Notes under the pieces: model-generated
What the model was told of the DNA's origin: nothing
The model's database searches: none
What the model saw: only the letters and a program-made list of their open reading frames with translations
NCBI GenBank assembly: GCA_046541805.1
Contig: JBKHCM010000092.1
Span: forward strand, 1-13,564
Source of the DNA: JAAAPF01 sp046541805
GTDB lineage: Bacteria > Pseudomonadota > Alphaproteobacteria > Geminicoccales > Geminicoccaceae
Direction of reading: 5' to 3'
Length of the DNA: 13,564 nt
Part shown: positions 6,781 to 13,564 of the stretch, one piece after another
How the letters are laid out: every line of letters starts with the position of its first letter
Numbering within the stretch: the stretch's first letter is position 1
Position numbers and translations under genes: made by a program

Positions 6781-7561
6781 GCGGGTCAATGGGAAGCGGG
6801 AGCGCCAACAGCTCTTCCATGACCTCGACGATGCGCGCGGCGAGAAAGTCTAAAAGGGCGGCGCCGTCGGCGGCGCTGGCTTTGGCGGCGTCACCCACCA
6901 CGCCCGCCGGGTTCAGGTCCTCGGCACGCCACGCCAGCCGCGCCGCGCCGCCCGTATAGCCGGTCCAGCGGGTCGCGAGATCCCGTTCCCGCGAGGCGAA
7001 ACTGCCCGGCACATCCGCGACCTGCGCCGGTGCCAGCGCGCGCATCAGCGCCGTCTCGGCGTGGCCGCCGTGGATGCCGTAGCGGCGCTCCGCCTCGTCG
7101 AGCATGCCGTCAGGCGCACCGAAGCGATGGGTGGTGAGCGCCGCCGCGACGACGCCGGCCTCGTCGCGCAGGCGCAAGGCCGCGATGTCGGCGAGCGCGC
7201 CGTTGCCGCCATGGCTGTTGAGGAACAACAGGCGCCGGACCCCGGCGCGGATCGCCGAGCGCGCGACGTCGCACCAGAGCGCCAACAGGGTCTCCGCCTC
7301 CACCGTCAGCGTGCCGGCAAAGCCCTTGTGCTCCGGGCTCGACCCCACCGGCATGAGGGGCAAGAGCAACGCCCGGCCACCGGCGAGCGCACGGCCGCGC
7401 AGCACCTCCAACAGCCCGGCGAGGATGGTGCTGTCGGTGCCGAGCGGGAGATGCGGGCCGTGCTGCTCGACCGCGCCGAGCGGCAGGACCGCGAGCACCC
7501 GTTCGTCGGTTCGTAATGGAAAATCCGTGGTCTTGAGTGCAGCCCAGTCCACGACGGTCAT
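6770..7561 (-). CDS. Creatininase-family metal-dependent amidohydrolase
   Basis: A 263-residue protein, normal for the family. The metal-site residues are visible: E32 and H34 in GAVEQHGPHLPLGTD, D43 at its end, H117 in NSHGGNG, and E169 in GIHGGHAETA. Family members hydrolyse cyclic or linear amides (creatinine, the formamide of a riboflavin/F420 precursor in archaeal ArfB, peptide cleavage in MftE). Which of these applies cannot be read from sequence. Its position beside RibA and a RibD-type reductase makes a pyrimidine- or pterin-derived amide an attractive substrate (inference). The ATG at 7561 follows GGGGGAG at 7568-7574 with a 6-base spacer; translation further upstream lacks family similarity. 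Its 3' end overlaps the ribA 3' end by 11 bases. Confidence 0.88.
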   Translation of the reverse strand: MTVVDWAALKTTDFPLRTDERVLAVLPLGAVEQHGPHLPLGTDSTILAGLLEVLRGRALAGGRALLLPLMPVGSSPEHKGFAGTLTVEAETLLALWCDVARSAIRAGVRRLLFLNSHGGNGALADIAALRLRDEAGVVAAALTTHRFGAPDGMLDEAERRYGIHGGHAETALMRALAPAQVADVPGSFASRERDLATRWTGYTGGAARLAWRAEDLNPAGVVGDAAKASAADGAALLDFLAARIVEVMEELLALPLPIDPLNR

Positions 7562-7630
7562 AGGGAACTCCCCCGGGGTGCGACGACCGCGCTCGCAGCG
7601 AACCGCCCGCCGCCGGCGACGAGGAGCGGC

Positions 7631-8044
7631 ATGCCAGCCACCTCGCTGCGCGACGTGCGCCTGGCTGTCGTTTGCGGCCTCACCAGGCTCATCATCTTCC
7701 TCGCGCACGCGCCGGGCAACCGCTGGACGGATTTTCCGCCGCGGGCGAGCCGCGCGGGTTGTGGCTCGCCACCCGCCGCATCCTCCATCGGGTCTGGCAG
7801 CTCGACGGCTGCCGGATCGCGGTCTCGCTGATCGTCGCGAGCTCGTGCGTCGCCGGCGCGCGCTGGTGCTACATCCGAGACGACGGCGCCACGCTCAACG
7901 TCACCCGGTTCTTCGCCGACACCGAGCAGGGACTGTCGGAGCCGTCGAGCCTGAGCCGGGTGCCGGACCTCTTCGACATCCTGGCGATGTCCATGGTGCG
8001 GTTGCGAGGCGTGCCCGTGGTCATGGCGCTGCGCCGCTCGCGGC
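7631..8044 (+). pseudogene. opgC-like remnant (acyltransferase-type membrane protein), frameshifted and truncated
   Basis: The first segment, from an ATG at 7631 with a close GAGGAG site, reads RDVRLAVVCGLTRLIIFLAHAPGN. This matches the OpgC N-terminus (RDlRlD..RGlall.IFldHiPGN). About thirty residues expected next (NFGFSDAAEVFVFLSGY region) are missing. The match resumes in another frame near 7735: LATRRILHRVWQLDGCRIAV, then FFADTEQ and LFDILAMSMV, matching ATrRIlrRvWQLyvaHi, fla.P and fLDILPLYiV. After about 8044 no further OpgC sequence is seen, so the C-terminal two thirds are gone. OpgC succinylates periplasmic glucans in the inner membrane; this copy cannot make a working protein. The remnant occupies most of the 619-base gap between the creatininase and the GGDEF gene; bases 8045-8180 hold nothing I can identify. 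Confidence 0.72.
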
Positions 8045-8180
8045 AACGACCGCGAGCGCAACCGCTCCCCGGAGCGGCACGCGCGACCTCCCCGGGCGGG
8101 TCAACTCTTCTCCTCACCCCTCGACCTCAGGCGTGGCGAGCCGAGCGGCGCGCTTCGAGGCAGCATCTCGCCGCAGGCCG

Positions 8181-10289
8181 TCAGCCCGCCTGTCGGCTCG
8201 GCCGCTGCCAAGCGGCGCCGGCGAACAGCGGGCCGGCCGCCTGCTCGCACCCGGCCCGTCGCAAGAGCTCGAGCTGCGTTTCGGTTTCCACGCCACGCGC
8301 CACCACCCGCTTGTTGAGCCGTCGCCCCAGCCCGGCGAGCGCGTCCACGAAGGCCTCGGCCTCGTCGCGGCGACCGAGATCGCGGACCAGCTCGCCCGCG
8401 AGGATCAGGCTGTCGAGCGGCAGATGGCGGAGTTCGTGGAACGCGACATGGTCGGCGCCGAAGCCGCGCAGGCCGATGTTCACGCCGCGCGCGGCGAGGC
8501 GCGTCAGCGTCGCCACCAGGTCGTCGCCGTCGAGCCCCCAAGCCACGCCGGTGAGGAGCTCCACCTGCAGCCGGTCGCCTGCGAGCGCGCCGCGGTCCAA
8601 CCCGTCGAGGAGCGCGTCGACGATGCGCGGGTCGGCGAGCTGGGTCGGCGAGAACGCGACGCACAACGGCGTCGTCGCCGCCCGGCGGCCGGGCGCGTCG
8701 ATGAAGGCGAACGCCTGCTCGAGGGTGCGGGCCGCGATCGCCGCGCCCAAGCCCTTGCGCTCGGCGAAGACGAGATCCGCCTCGATCGGCACCACGCCGC
8801 GCTCGGGATGGCGCCAGACGATCTCGGCTTCCCACGCGGCGAGCGCGAGATCGGCGACGGCGTGGCGCGGCAGCGGACGGAGCTCCAAGGCCCGCTCGTC
8901 GACGGCGCGGCGCAACGCGCGCTCGAGCTGCTGGCGGGCGCGCAGCTGCTCGTGCATCTCGGGCTCGAAGAACATCGCGCGCGCGCCGCCGGCGGCCTTG
9001 GCCTCGTACATGGCGAGATCGGCGCAGCGAAAGAGCCCGCCGAGGCGATGCGCATCCCCCGGGTAGAGCGCGACGCCGACGCTCGCGCGCGCGAGATGCG
9101 GCCGGCCGAGAAGCGAGATCGGCTCGGCGAGCGCGGCCAGGATGCGCTCGGCCACGACGGCGGCATCTTCGGCGGCGCGCAGCGCGCCGGTGACGACGGC
9201 GAACTCGTCCCCGCCCAGACGGCCCACGGTGTCCACCTCGCGCACCGCCCCGGCCAGGCGGGCGCCCACCTGCTCGAGGAGGGCGTCGCCGGCGGCGTGG
9301 CCCAGGGTGTCGTTGACGCCCTTGAAGTCGTCGAGGTCCATCATCAACAGCGCCATGGTGCCGCCCTCGCGGCGCACGCGCGCGATCTGCTGCCGGGCAC
9401 GGTCGGACAGCAGCGCGCGGTTGGGCAGGCCGGTGAGCGCGTCGTGCAGCGCCTGGTGCTCGATCTCCCGGCGCGAGCGGACGAGCTGCGTTTCGGTCCG
9501 CTTGCGCTCGGTGATGTCCTCGCAGATGAGGCCCACGCCGTCGATCGCGCCGGAGAGCGCCGCGACCGGATAGAGGTGGATGAGCCAGTGGCGCAGCCCG
9601 CCCGGCGCCGACGCCGTGTCGCCCGTGAGCTCCAGACCGAGGGCCGCTTCCCCCGCCGCGAAGACGCGCTCGCATGCCGGCTCCAGCTCGCGCCGCAGAC
9701 CGGGGAAGAGATCCCAAAGCGATCGACCGACGAGGGCGTCGACCGAGCCACCTTCGAGCTCGGCTAGGCGCTGGTTCAAGCGGACGACGCGGCGGTCGCA
9801 GTCGATCACGCCGAGGCCCACCGGCGCGCGGTCGTAGATCACCTGCAACTCGCGGAGATGGCGCCGCGCCTCGTCCTCGCGCGCGCTGACGTTGAGCGCC
9901 GACGCCAGGAGGTAGCGGATGCGGCCGCCGTCGTCGTACAAAGGCGCCATCTGCAGATCGACCAGGAGCCGCGCGGCGCCCCGGCCGCGCCCGCGCACGG
10001 CGAAGCGCACGGTGCGGCCCGCCCCGGCAAGTTCAACCCCTTCGCGAATACGGGCGCGCACGCCCTCGTCGTAGGACCACCACCACGCGTCCCAGAACGG
10101 CAGACCGATTACATCGCCGGCGTCGAGCGCCGCGATCTCCAACGGCGCCCGATTGACGTCCAACAGAACCCCGTCGACGTTGAGCACGCCTGCGAACAGG
10201 AAAAGTCCATCGAAGACCTCGCCGAGCCGCAGACGCCCACCGTCCTCGAGTTTCAGTGTCGTCGAGCTAAGAAGGTGAGAAGACGACAT
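8181..10289 (-). CDS. PAS-PAS-GGDEF protein with degenerate EAL domain (diguanylate cyclase)
   Basis: A 702-residue cytosolic signalling protein with no membrane segment. Two PAS domains are read at about 20-138 and 145-265; each ends in a PAC-like stretch (LLASALNVSARED; GVGLICEDITERKR). The GGDEF domain at about 275-440 is intact: HDALTGLPNRALL, LDDFKGVNDTLGHAAGD and RLGGDEF (GGDEF at 359-363). An RxxD inhibitory site (REVD, 350-353) lies five residues before it, so c-di-GMP synthesis with product feedback is expected. The C-terminal EAL-like domain (about 455-695) has lost its catalytic residues: EAE for EAL, AFS for the NxS asparagine strand, RGFG for DDFG, no K in the KID strand, and VARGVE for VAEGVE. 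It is probably not a phosphodiesterase, but may bind ligand or regulate. The start is uncertain: ATG 10289 or 10298, both without a clear Shine-Dalgarno; a TTG at 10385 is less likely. Confidence 0.88.
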   Translation of the reverse strand: MSSSHLLSSTTLKLEDGGRLRLGEVFDGLFLFAGVLNVDGVLLDVNRAPLEIAALDAGDVIGLPFWDAWWWSYDEGVRARIREGVELAGAGRTVRFAVRGRGRGAARLLVDLQMAPLYDDGGRIRYLLASALNVSAREDEARRHLRELQVIYDRAPVGLGVIDCDRRVVRLNQRLAELEGGSVDALVGRSLWDLFPGLRRELEPACERVFAAGEAALGLELTGDTASAPGGLRHWLIHLYPVAALSGAIDGVGLICEDITERKRTETQLVRSRREIEHQALHDALTGLPNRALLSDRARQQIARVRREGGTMALLMMDLDDFKGVNDTLGHAAGDALLEQVGARLAGAVREVDTVGRLGGDEFAVVTGALRAAEDAAVVAERILAALAEPISLLGRPHLARASVGVALYPGDAHRLGGLFRCADLAMYEAKAAGGARAMFFEPEMHEQLRARQQLERALRRAVDERALELRPLPRHAVADLALAAWEAEIVWRHPERGVVPIEADLVFAERKGLGAAIAARTLEQAFAFIDAPGRRAATTPLCVAFSPTQLADPRIVDALLDGLDRGALAGDRLQVELLTGVAWGLDGDDLVATLTRLAARGVNIGLRGFGADHVAFHELRHLPLDSLILAGELVRDLGRRDEAEAFVDALAGLGRRLNKRVVARGVETETQLELLRRAGCEQAAGPLFAGAAWQRPSRQAG

Positions 10290-10412
10290 TGCGCCCATCG
10301 CTGCGGCGTCGCGGGACCAGGGCGGTGCACACGAACTCGACTGCGCCCGCAAGAATTGCGCATCGAGACGAGCAACGCACCGCAATTTGCCTTGTCGCGC
10401 GTCGGTTGACGA

Positions 10413-11333
10413 CTACGACGAACGGACGAGAAGGTCGGCGGCCCACGGCATGGCGGCGGCGGTGCCATGGCGGGTCACCGCGACCGCGGCGACGCGGGCC
10501 GCGAACCGTGCCGCCGCGAGCAGGTCCTCGCCGCGGGCCAAGGCGACGGCGAGGCCGCCGTTGAAGGCGTCGCCGGCGCCCGTGGTGTCGACCACCGCCG
10601 CCACCGGCACCGCGGCCACGTGCACCGCCGCGGTGCCGTCGTGCACCAGCGCGCCCTGGGCGCCGAGCGTCAGCACCACGGTGCCCGCGCCGCGCGCGAT
10701 GAGCGCCTCGGCGGCCCGGCGGGCGTCGTCGAGGCCCGTCACCTCGATCCCGCTCAGCGCCGCCGCCTCGCTCTCGTTCGGGGTGACGATGTCCGCGAGC
10801 GCGAGGATCGCGTCGTCGAGCGCGACGGCGGGGGCCGGGTCGAGGATGGTCGTCACCCCGGCCGTGCGGGCGAGTGCCAGTCCCCGCGCGGCCGCCGCCA
10901 CCGGCTGCTCCAGCTGGGTCATGAACACCGCCGCGCCGGTGATCGCGTCCTCGGCCGCGTCGACGTCGGCGGGCGCGAGCTCGCCGCCGGCGCCGGCGCA
11001 GATGACGATCGCGTTGTCGCCGCTCAGGGTGTCGACGACGATGCCGGCCGCACCGGTGTAGCTCGCCGGATCGCGGGTCACGATCGGCTCGACGCCGGCC
11101 TCGCGCCAGGTGCGCTCGGCCAGCTCGGCGAAGGCGTCGTCGCCGAGGCGGGTGACGAAGCGGACGCGGCCACCGAGCCGGCCCGCCGCCACCGCCTGGT
11201 TGGAGCCCTTGCCGCCGGGCCCGAGCGCGAAGCCCTCGCCCAGCACGGTCTCGCCGAGACCCGGCCGCCGCGCCGTGCGAAAGGCCGCGTCGGCCACGAA
11301 CACGCCCAGGATCGTGATGCCGTCGCCGCGCAT
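10413..11333 (-). CDS. rbsK: Ribokinase-like PfkB-family sugar kinase
   Basis: A 306-residue kinase, the usual ribokinase length. PfkB signature 1 is GPGGKGSNQAVAAGRLGG (38-55). Signature 2 is DTTGAGDAFNGGLA (249-262), with the catalytic base D255 in GAGD. The NESE motif for magnesium and phosphate is at 186-189, and the ATP-side LTLGAQGALV is at 221-230. The N-terminal substrate strand reads GVFVADAAFR instead of the ribokinase G.N.D, so ribose may not be the substrate; another pentose, deoxyribose or a nucleoside is possible. I use the symbol only for family. The ATG at 11333 has GGAGG 10 bases upstream; an alternative in-frame ATG at 11366 with GGAAG would add 11 residues. Upstream on the same strand lies a broken TRAP permease, which might once have supplied its substrate; 123 bases downstream lies the GGDEF gene. 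Confidence 0.85.
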   Translation of the reverse strand: MRGDGITILGVFVADAAFRTARRPGLGETVLGEGFALGPGGKGSNQAVAAGRLGGRVRFVTRLGDDAFAELAERTWREAGVEPIVTRDPASYTGAAGIVVDTLSGDNAIVICAGAGGELAPADVDAAEDAITGAAVFMTQLEQPVAAAARGLALARTAGVTTILDPAPAVALDDAILALADIVTPNESEAAALSGIEVTGLDDARRAAEALIARGAGTVVLTLGAQGALVHDGTAAVHVAAVPVAAVVDTTGAGDAFNGGLAVALARGEDLLAAARFAARVAAVAVTRHGTAAAMPWAADLLVRSS

Positions 11334-11415
11334 CGTCGCCACGCCTCCAGCGTCATCTTCGGCCATGGACGCTCAGCTTCCACGACCCACGCCGCGGCGC
11401 AAGACGGGCCCGGCC

Positions 11416-11914
11416 TCACGCCAACAAGCCCGTCGCCGGCGGCAACCACAGCGCGATGCTGGGAAAGGCCATGACCGGGCCGACGGCGGCGAGGCCAGCA
11501 GCACACAGGGGATGATGCCACGGTAGACGGGCTGCATGCGCACCTCCGCGGGGACCACGCCCTTCGTGAAGACCAGCGAGAAGTCGAAGGGCGGCGTCAG
11601 AAACCACGTCTGCAGGTCGATTGCGATGAGGATCGTCACCCTCGAGCGCGCGCAAGAGGTCGGCGAAGAGGGGTGGCGCCGACGATGACCAGAAGACCAG
11701 CGCGTTGCTGACGCCGGCGCTTGAGATGACTTCCTGCCGCATGTCGAGGCTGAGCCGGCGGGAGGCGAGCGCGAGCAGCGGCGCGCCGAGACAGCTCACG
11801 CCGGAGGCGTTCGGTCGGCGTCGCGAGGCCGGTGACGATCGAGCCGAGGACCACGACGATCAACGCCGCCGGCGGGATCGGGCTCTCGAGCACCATGCCC
11901 ACGAGCTCGCGGTG
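11416..11914 (-). pseudogene. TRAP transporter large permease (DctM) remnant, several frameshifts and internal deletion
   Basis: DctM-like pieces appear in order on the minus strand but in changing frames. IPPAALIVVVLGSIVTGLAT ends near 11809 (family: lPPllLI..VLGSI..GiATPTE). A frameshift leads to LASRRLSLDMRQEV and GVSNALVF; a short piece LVIVGATP lies in the first frame again, then LFADLLRALEGDD returns to the second. The next roughly sixty residues of the family (EITFIVvPi region) are missing. A third frame then gives ILIAIDLQTWFLTPPF and VYRGIIPCVLL (11639 to about 11500), and a last shift gives VMAFPSIALWLPPATGLL and a stop at 11416. DctM is the membrane channel subunit of TRAP solute importers; at least three shifts and a deletion mean this copy is dead unless the sequence is faulty. 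The N-terminal half is absent; the transpeptidase gene occupies that place. Confidence 0.75.
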
Positions 11915-13562
11915 CGGCTCGCGCGGCGATGGCGCACCGGCCGCCGCCGGTGGGCGATGCCGGCCTCGGCGTCGTCCATGACGCAGCGCACCGCCGGCGG
12001 CAGCGCCGCCTCGAGCTCGGCGACGAGGTTCGCCGCCCGGCGCGGACCGGCGCTTGGCGCGGCGCCTGCTGGGCGGCGGTCGCCCGCGGTTCGCGACCGT
12101 AGATGTCGCGGCGGAACTGCACGCGCCCTTGGGCGTCGCCCCAGGCGGTCACGTAGACGAGATGGACCGGGACCGGCTCGGTGAGCGCGACGTGCCGCGT
12201 CGCGCCGGTGCGGACCCAACGCTCGAGGTCGGCGCGCGCCCAGCCATCCGCTTCCAAGAGCCGCTCCGCCAGCGTCAGCGGGTGCCGCACGCGGATGCAG
12301 CCGTGGCTGAACGCCCGCGCCGGGCGATCGAACAGATGCCGCGACGGCGTGTCGTGGAGGTAGACGGCGTGCGCGTTGGGGAACATGAACTTGACCCGGC
12401 CGAGCGCGTTGCCGGAGCCCGGTCCCTGCCGGATGCGGAACGGCAGCGCCGCCGGTTCCACCGCGGCCCAGTCCACCGTCGTGGGATCGGCGACGCCGCC
12501 CGTCGAATCGACCAGCCGAAAGCCGCGGGCGGCCATCGCGGCAGCGTCCTCCTTGAAGTCGAAGACCAACTCCTCGCGCGCGATGCGCGCCGGCACGTGC
12601 CAATTGGGGTTGAAGACGAGGTACTCGATGGCGTCGGTGAAGACGGGCGTCGGGTCGTCGACGCTGCCGACGACGACGGCTGCGCGATGGCGCACCGCAC
12701 CGTCGCGGACATAGCGCAGCGCGAAGGCCGGCAGATTGACCATGACGTAGCGGTCGCCGGGGCGCGGTACCGTGCGCGCGCGCGCGGCGGCGGCCCGCTC
12801 CAGCTGGGCGAGCCGGGTGCGCGCCGACAGGTTCAAGGCGCGGCGCGTCGCCGGTCCGAGGACACCGTCGACCGCGAGGCCGTGGCGCGCTTGAAAGCGC
12901 TTGACCGCCTCGACCAGCGCGGCGTCGTAGCGCTCGCCACCGGCCGAGGCCGCGGTGAGATCGCCCGTGATCCGCAGCCGCCGGCGCAGGCGGTCGAGCC
13001 CGGGCGCGGTCTCGCCCGGCGCGACGGTCTCGGCCAAGGGCAGCGTCGGCCAGCCGCCGGCGGCGACGATGGTGCGATAGCGCGCGATCGCGGCCGCGTG
13101 CCCGCCGAAGGGCGTCTCCGGCGGTGGCGGCGCGACGTCCGCGACCGCCTGCGCGAAGGCCACCGCGAGGCGTTGCGCGGCCGGATCGTGTCCCCGCGGT
13201 TCCGCCGCCACCCGGCGCGCCGCCACGCTCAAGGCGACCTCTCGGTCGGCGCGGGCCGCGAGGTCGTCGGTGTCGGGCTCGGCGGGAGCGGCGGTGGTCG
13301 CGGCGAGGCTGGCCGCGAACGCCTCGCGCCGCGCCGCATAGGCGCCGCCGTCGAACCAGACCGGTGCGAAATCGCGGGCGGCGTAGAAGCTCACGAGGGC
13401 GGACGCTTCGTCCGCGGCGAGCGCCGGTCCGACCTCGACCAAGGCCGCCGGCAGGCGCGCCACCAGCGGGCTGGCGCGGGCGGCGGCCGCCACCGCGGCG
13501 CCGTCGAGCGCGGGCGGTGCCGGCGGCGGTGTCTTGGGCCCCGGGGCTCGGGCGCAGGCGGC
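11796..13562 (-). CDS. YcbB-like L,D-transpeptidase, probable lipoprotein, N-terminus beyond window
   Basis: The open frame enters from the right edge and gives 588 visible residues. It starts within what looks like a lipoprotein signal: the first visible residues are AAC followed by ARAPGPKTPPPAPPA, a proline-rich tether. A helical scaffold follows (FYAARDFAPVWFDGG and an alanine-rich region). Next is a peptidoglycan-binding domain (VEAVKRFQARHGLAVDGVLG, then PATRRALN), then the YkuD catalytic domain. FNPNWHVPARIA and AVYLHDTPSRHLF lead to AFSHGCIRV with the catalytic cysteine codon at 12299-12297. It should form 3-3 cross-links or attach proteins to murein in the periplasm. The typical family end (VQFRRDIYGRE) falls near 12090; the frame then runs another ~95 low-complexity, arginine-rich residues into the DctM remnant before a stop at 11796. 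The native stop was probably lost. A GTG at 13493 is in frame but the lipobox-like upstream residues argue for a start outside the window. Confidence 0.83.
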   Translation of the reverse strand, partial: AACARAPGPKTPPPAPPALDGAAVAAAARASPLVARLPAALVEVGPALAADEASALVSFYAARDFAPVWFDGGAYAARREAFAASLAATTAAPAEPDTDDLAARADREVALSVAARRVAAEPRGHDPAAQRLAVAFAQAVADVAPPPPETPFGGHAAAIARYRTIVAAGGWPTLPLAETVAPGETAPGLDRLRRRLRITGDLTAASAGGERYDAALVEAVKRFQARHGLAVDGVLGPATRRALNLSARTRLAQLERAAAARARTVPRPGDRYVMVNLPAFALRYVRDGAVRHRAAVVVGSVDDPTPVFTDAIEYLVFNPNWHVPARIAREELVFDFKEDAAAMAARGFRLVDSTGGVADPTTVDWAAVEPAALPFRIRQGPGSGNALGRVKFMFPNAHAVYLHDTPSRHLFDRPARAFSHGCIRVRHPLTLAERLLEADGWARADLERWVRTGATRHVALTEPVPVHLVYVTAWGDAQGRVQFRRDIYGREPRATAAQQAPRQAPVRAGRRTSSPSSRRRCRRRCAASWTTPRPASPTGGGRCAIAARAAPRARGHGAREPDPAGGVDRRGPRLDRHRPRDADRTPPA

Positions 13563-13564
13563 CA

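Noticed and set aside
8045..8180. A terminator or small gene between the opgC remnant and the GGDEF stop
   Set aside because: No stem with a T-run and no short frame with a convincing ribosome binding site was found.
7104..9767. 887-residue plus-strand open frame
   Set aside because: Antisense to the creatininase and GGDEF genes, low-complexity RR/EE-rich translation; only absence of stops caused by high GC.
10290..10385. N-terminal extension of the GGDEF protein from a TTG at 10385
   Set aside because: The extra residues show no domain, and ATG codons at 10289/10298 stand closer to the first PAS domain.

Overview
The window is very GC-rich (clearly above 65 percent by eye) with strong third-position GC, tight spacing, Shine-Dalgarno sites of the AGGAG type and no introns, so it is bacterial. 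The gene content (PTPS-like/dehydrogenase/glycosyltransferase cluster, alphaproteobacterial-style GTP cyclohydrolase II with an N-terminal domain, OpgC, TRAP DctM, YcbB-like L,D-transpeptidase) suggests an alphaproteobacterium, perhaps of the Rhodospirillales or Rhodobacterales type. That placement is inference. I see no tRNA, rRNA, CRISPR array or insertion sequence.

Left edge (2-1428, minus strand): a partial, divergent MetE-like/UROD-superfamily protein running off the window, preceded by a small secreted YceI-family protein.

Centre (1487-7561): a compact set of seven genes that I read as one metabolic locus. On the plus strand, a BchC-like medium-chain dehydrogenase, a 6-pyruvoyl-tetrahydropterin-synthase-like protein, a GT4 glycosyltransferase and a SAM methyltransferase form an operon whose last three genes overlap or nearly touch. 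They meet, tail to tail, a minus-strand stand-alone RibD-type reductase. That reductase is divergent from a plus-strand GTP cyclohydrolase II (RibA type, with an extra N-terminal domain), and the spacer holds a perfect 9-bp inverted repeat. RibA overlaps tail to tail with a minus-strand creatininase-family amidohydrolase. RibA plus the reductase would give a ribityl-diaminopyrimidine phosphate from GTP. The remaining enzymes could oxidise, glycosylate, methylate and deacylate a pyrimidine or pterin product. The PTPS-like protein lacks the residues needed for the classical reaction, so the end product is probably not queuosine or tetrahydrobiopterin. This is the most interesting system here and I cannot name its product.

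Right part (7631-13562): a decayed opgC gene (plus strand), a PAS-PAS-GGDEF protein with a degenerate EAL domain, a ribokinase-like PfkB kinase, a TRAP DctM permease broken by several frameshifts and a deletion, and a probable lipoprotein L,D-transpeptidase that runs off the right edge. The transpeptidase frame continues into the dead DctM gene. Two decayed transport/membrane genes in 6 kb point to ongoing gene loss in this stretch (or, less likely, to many sequencing errors).
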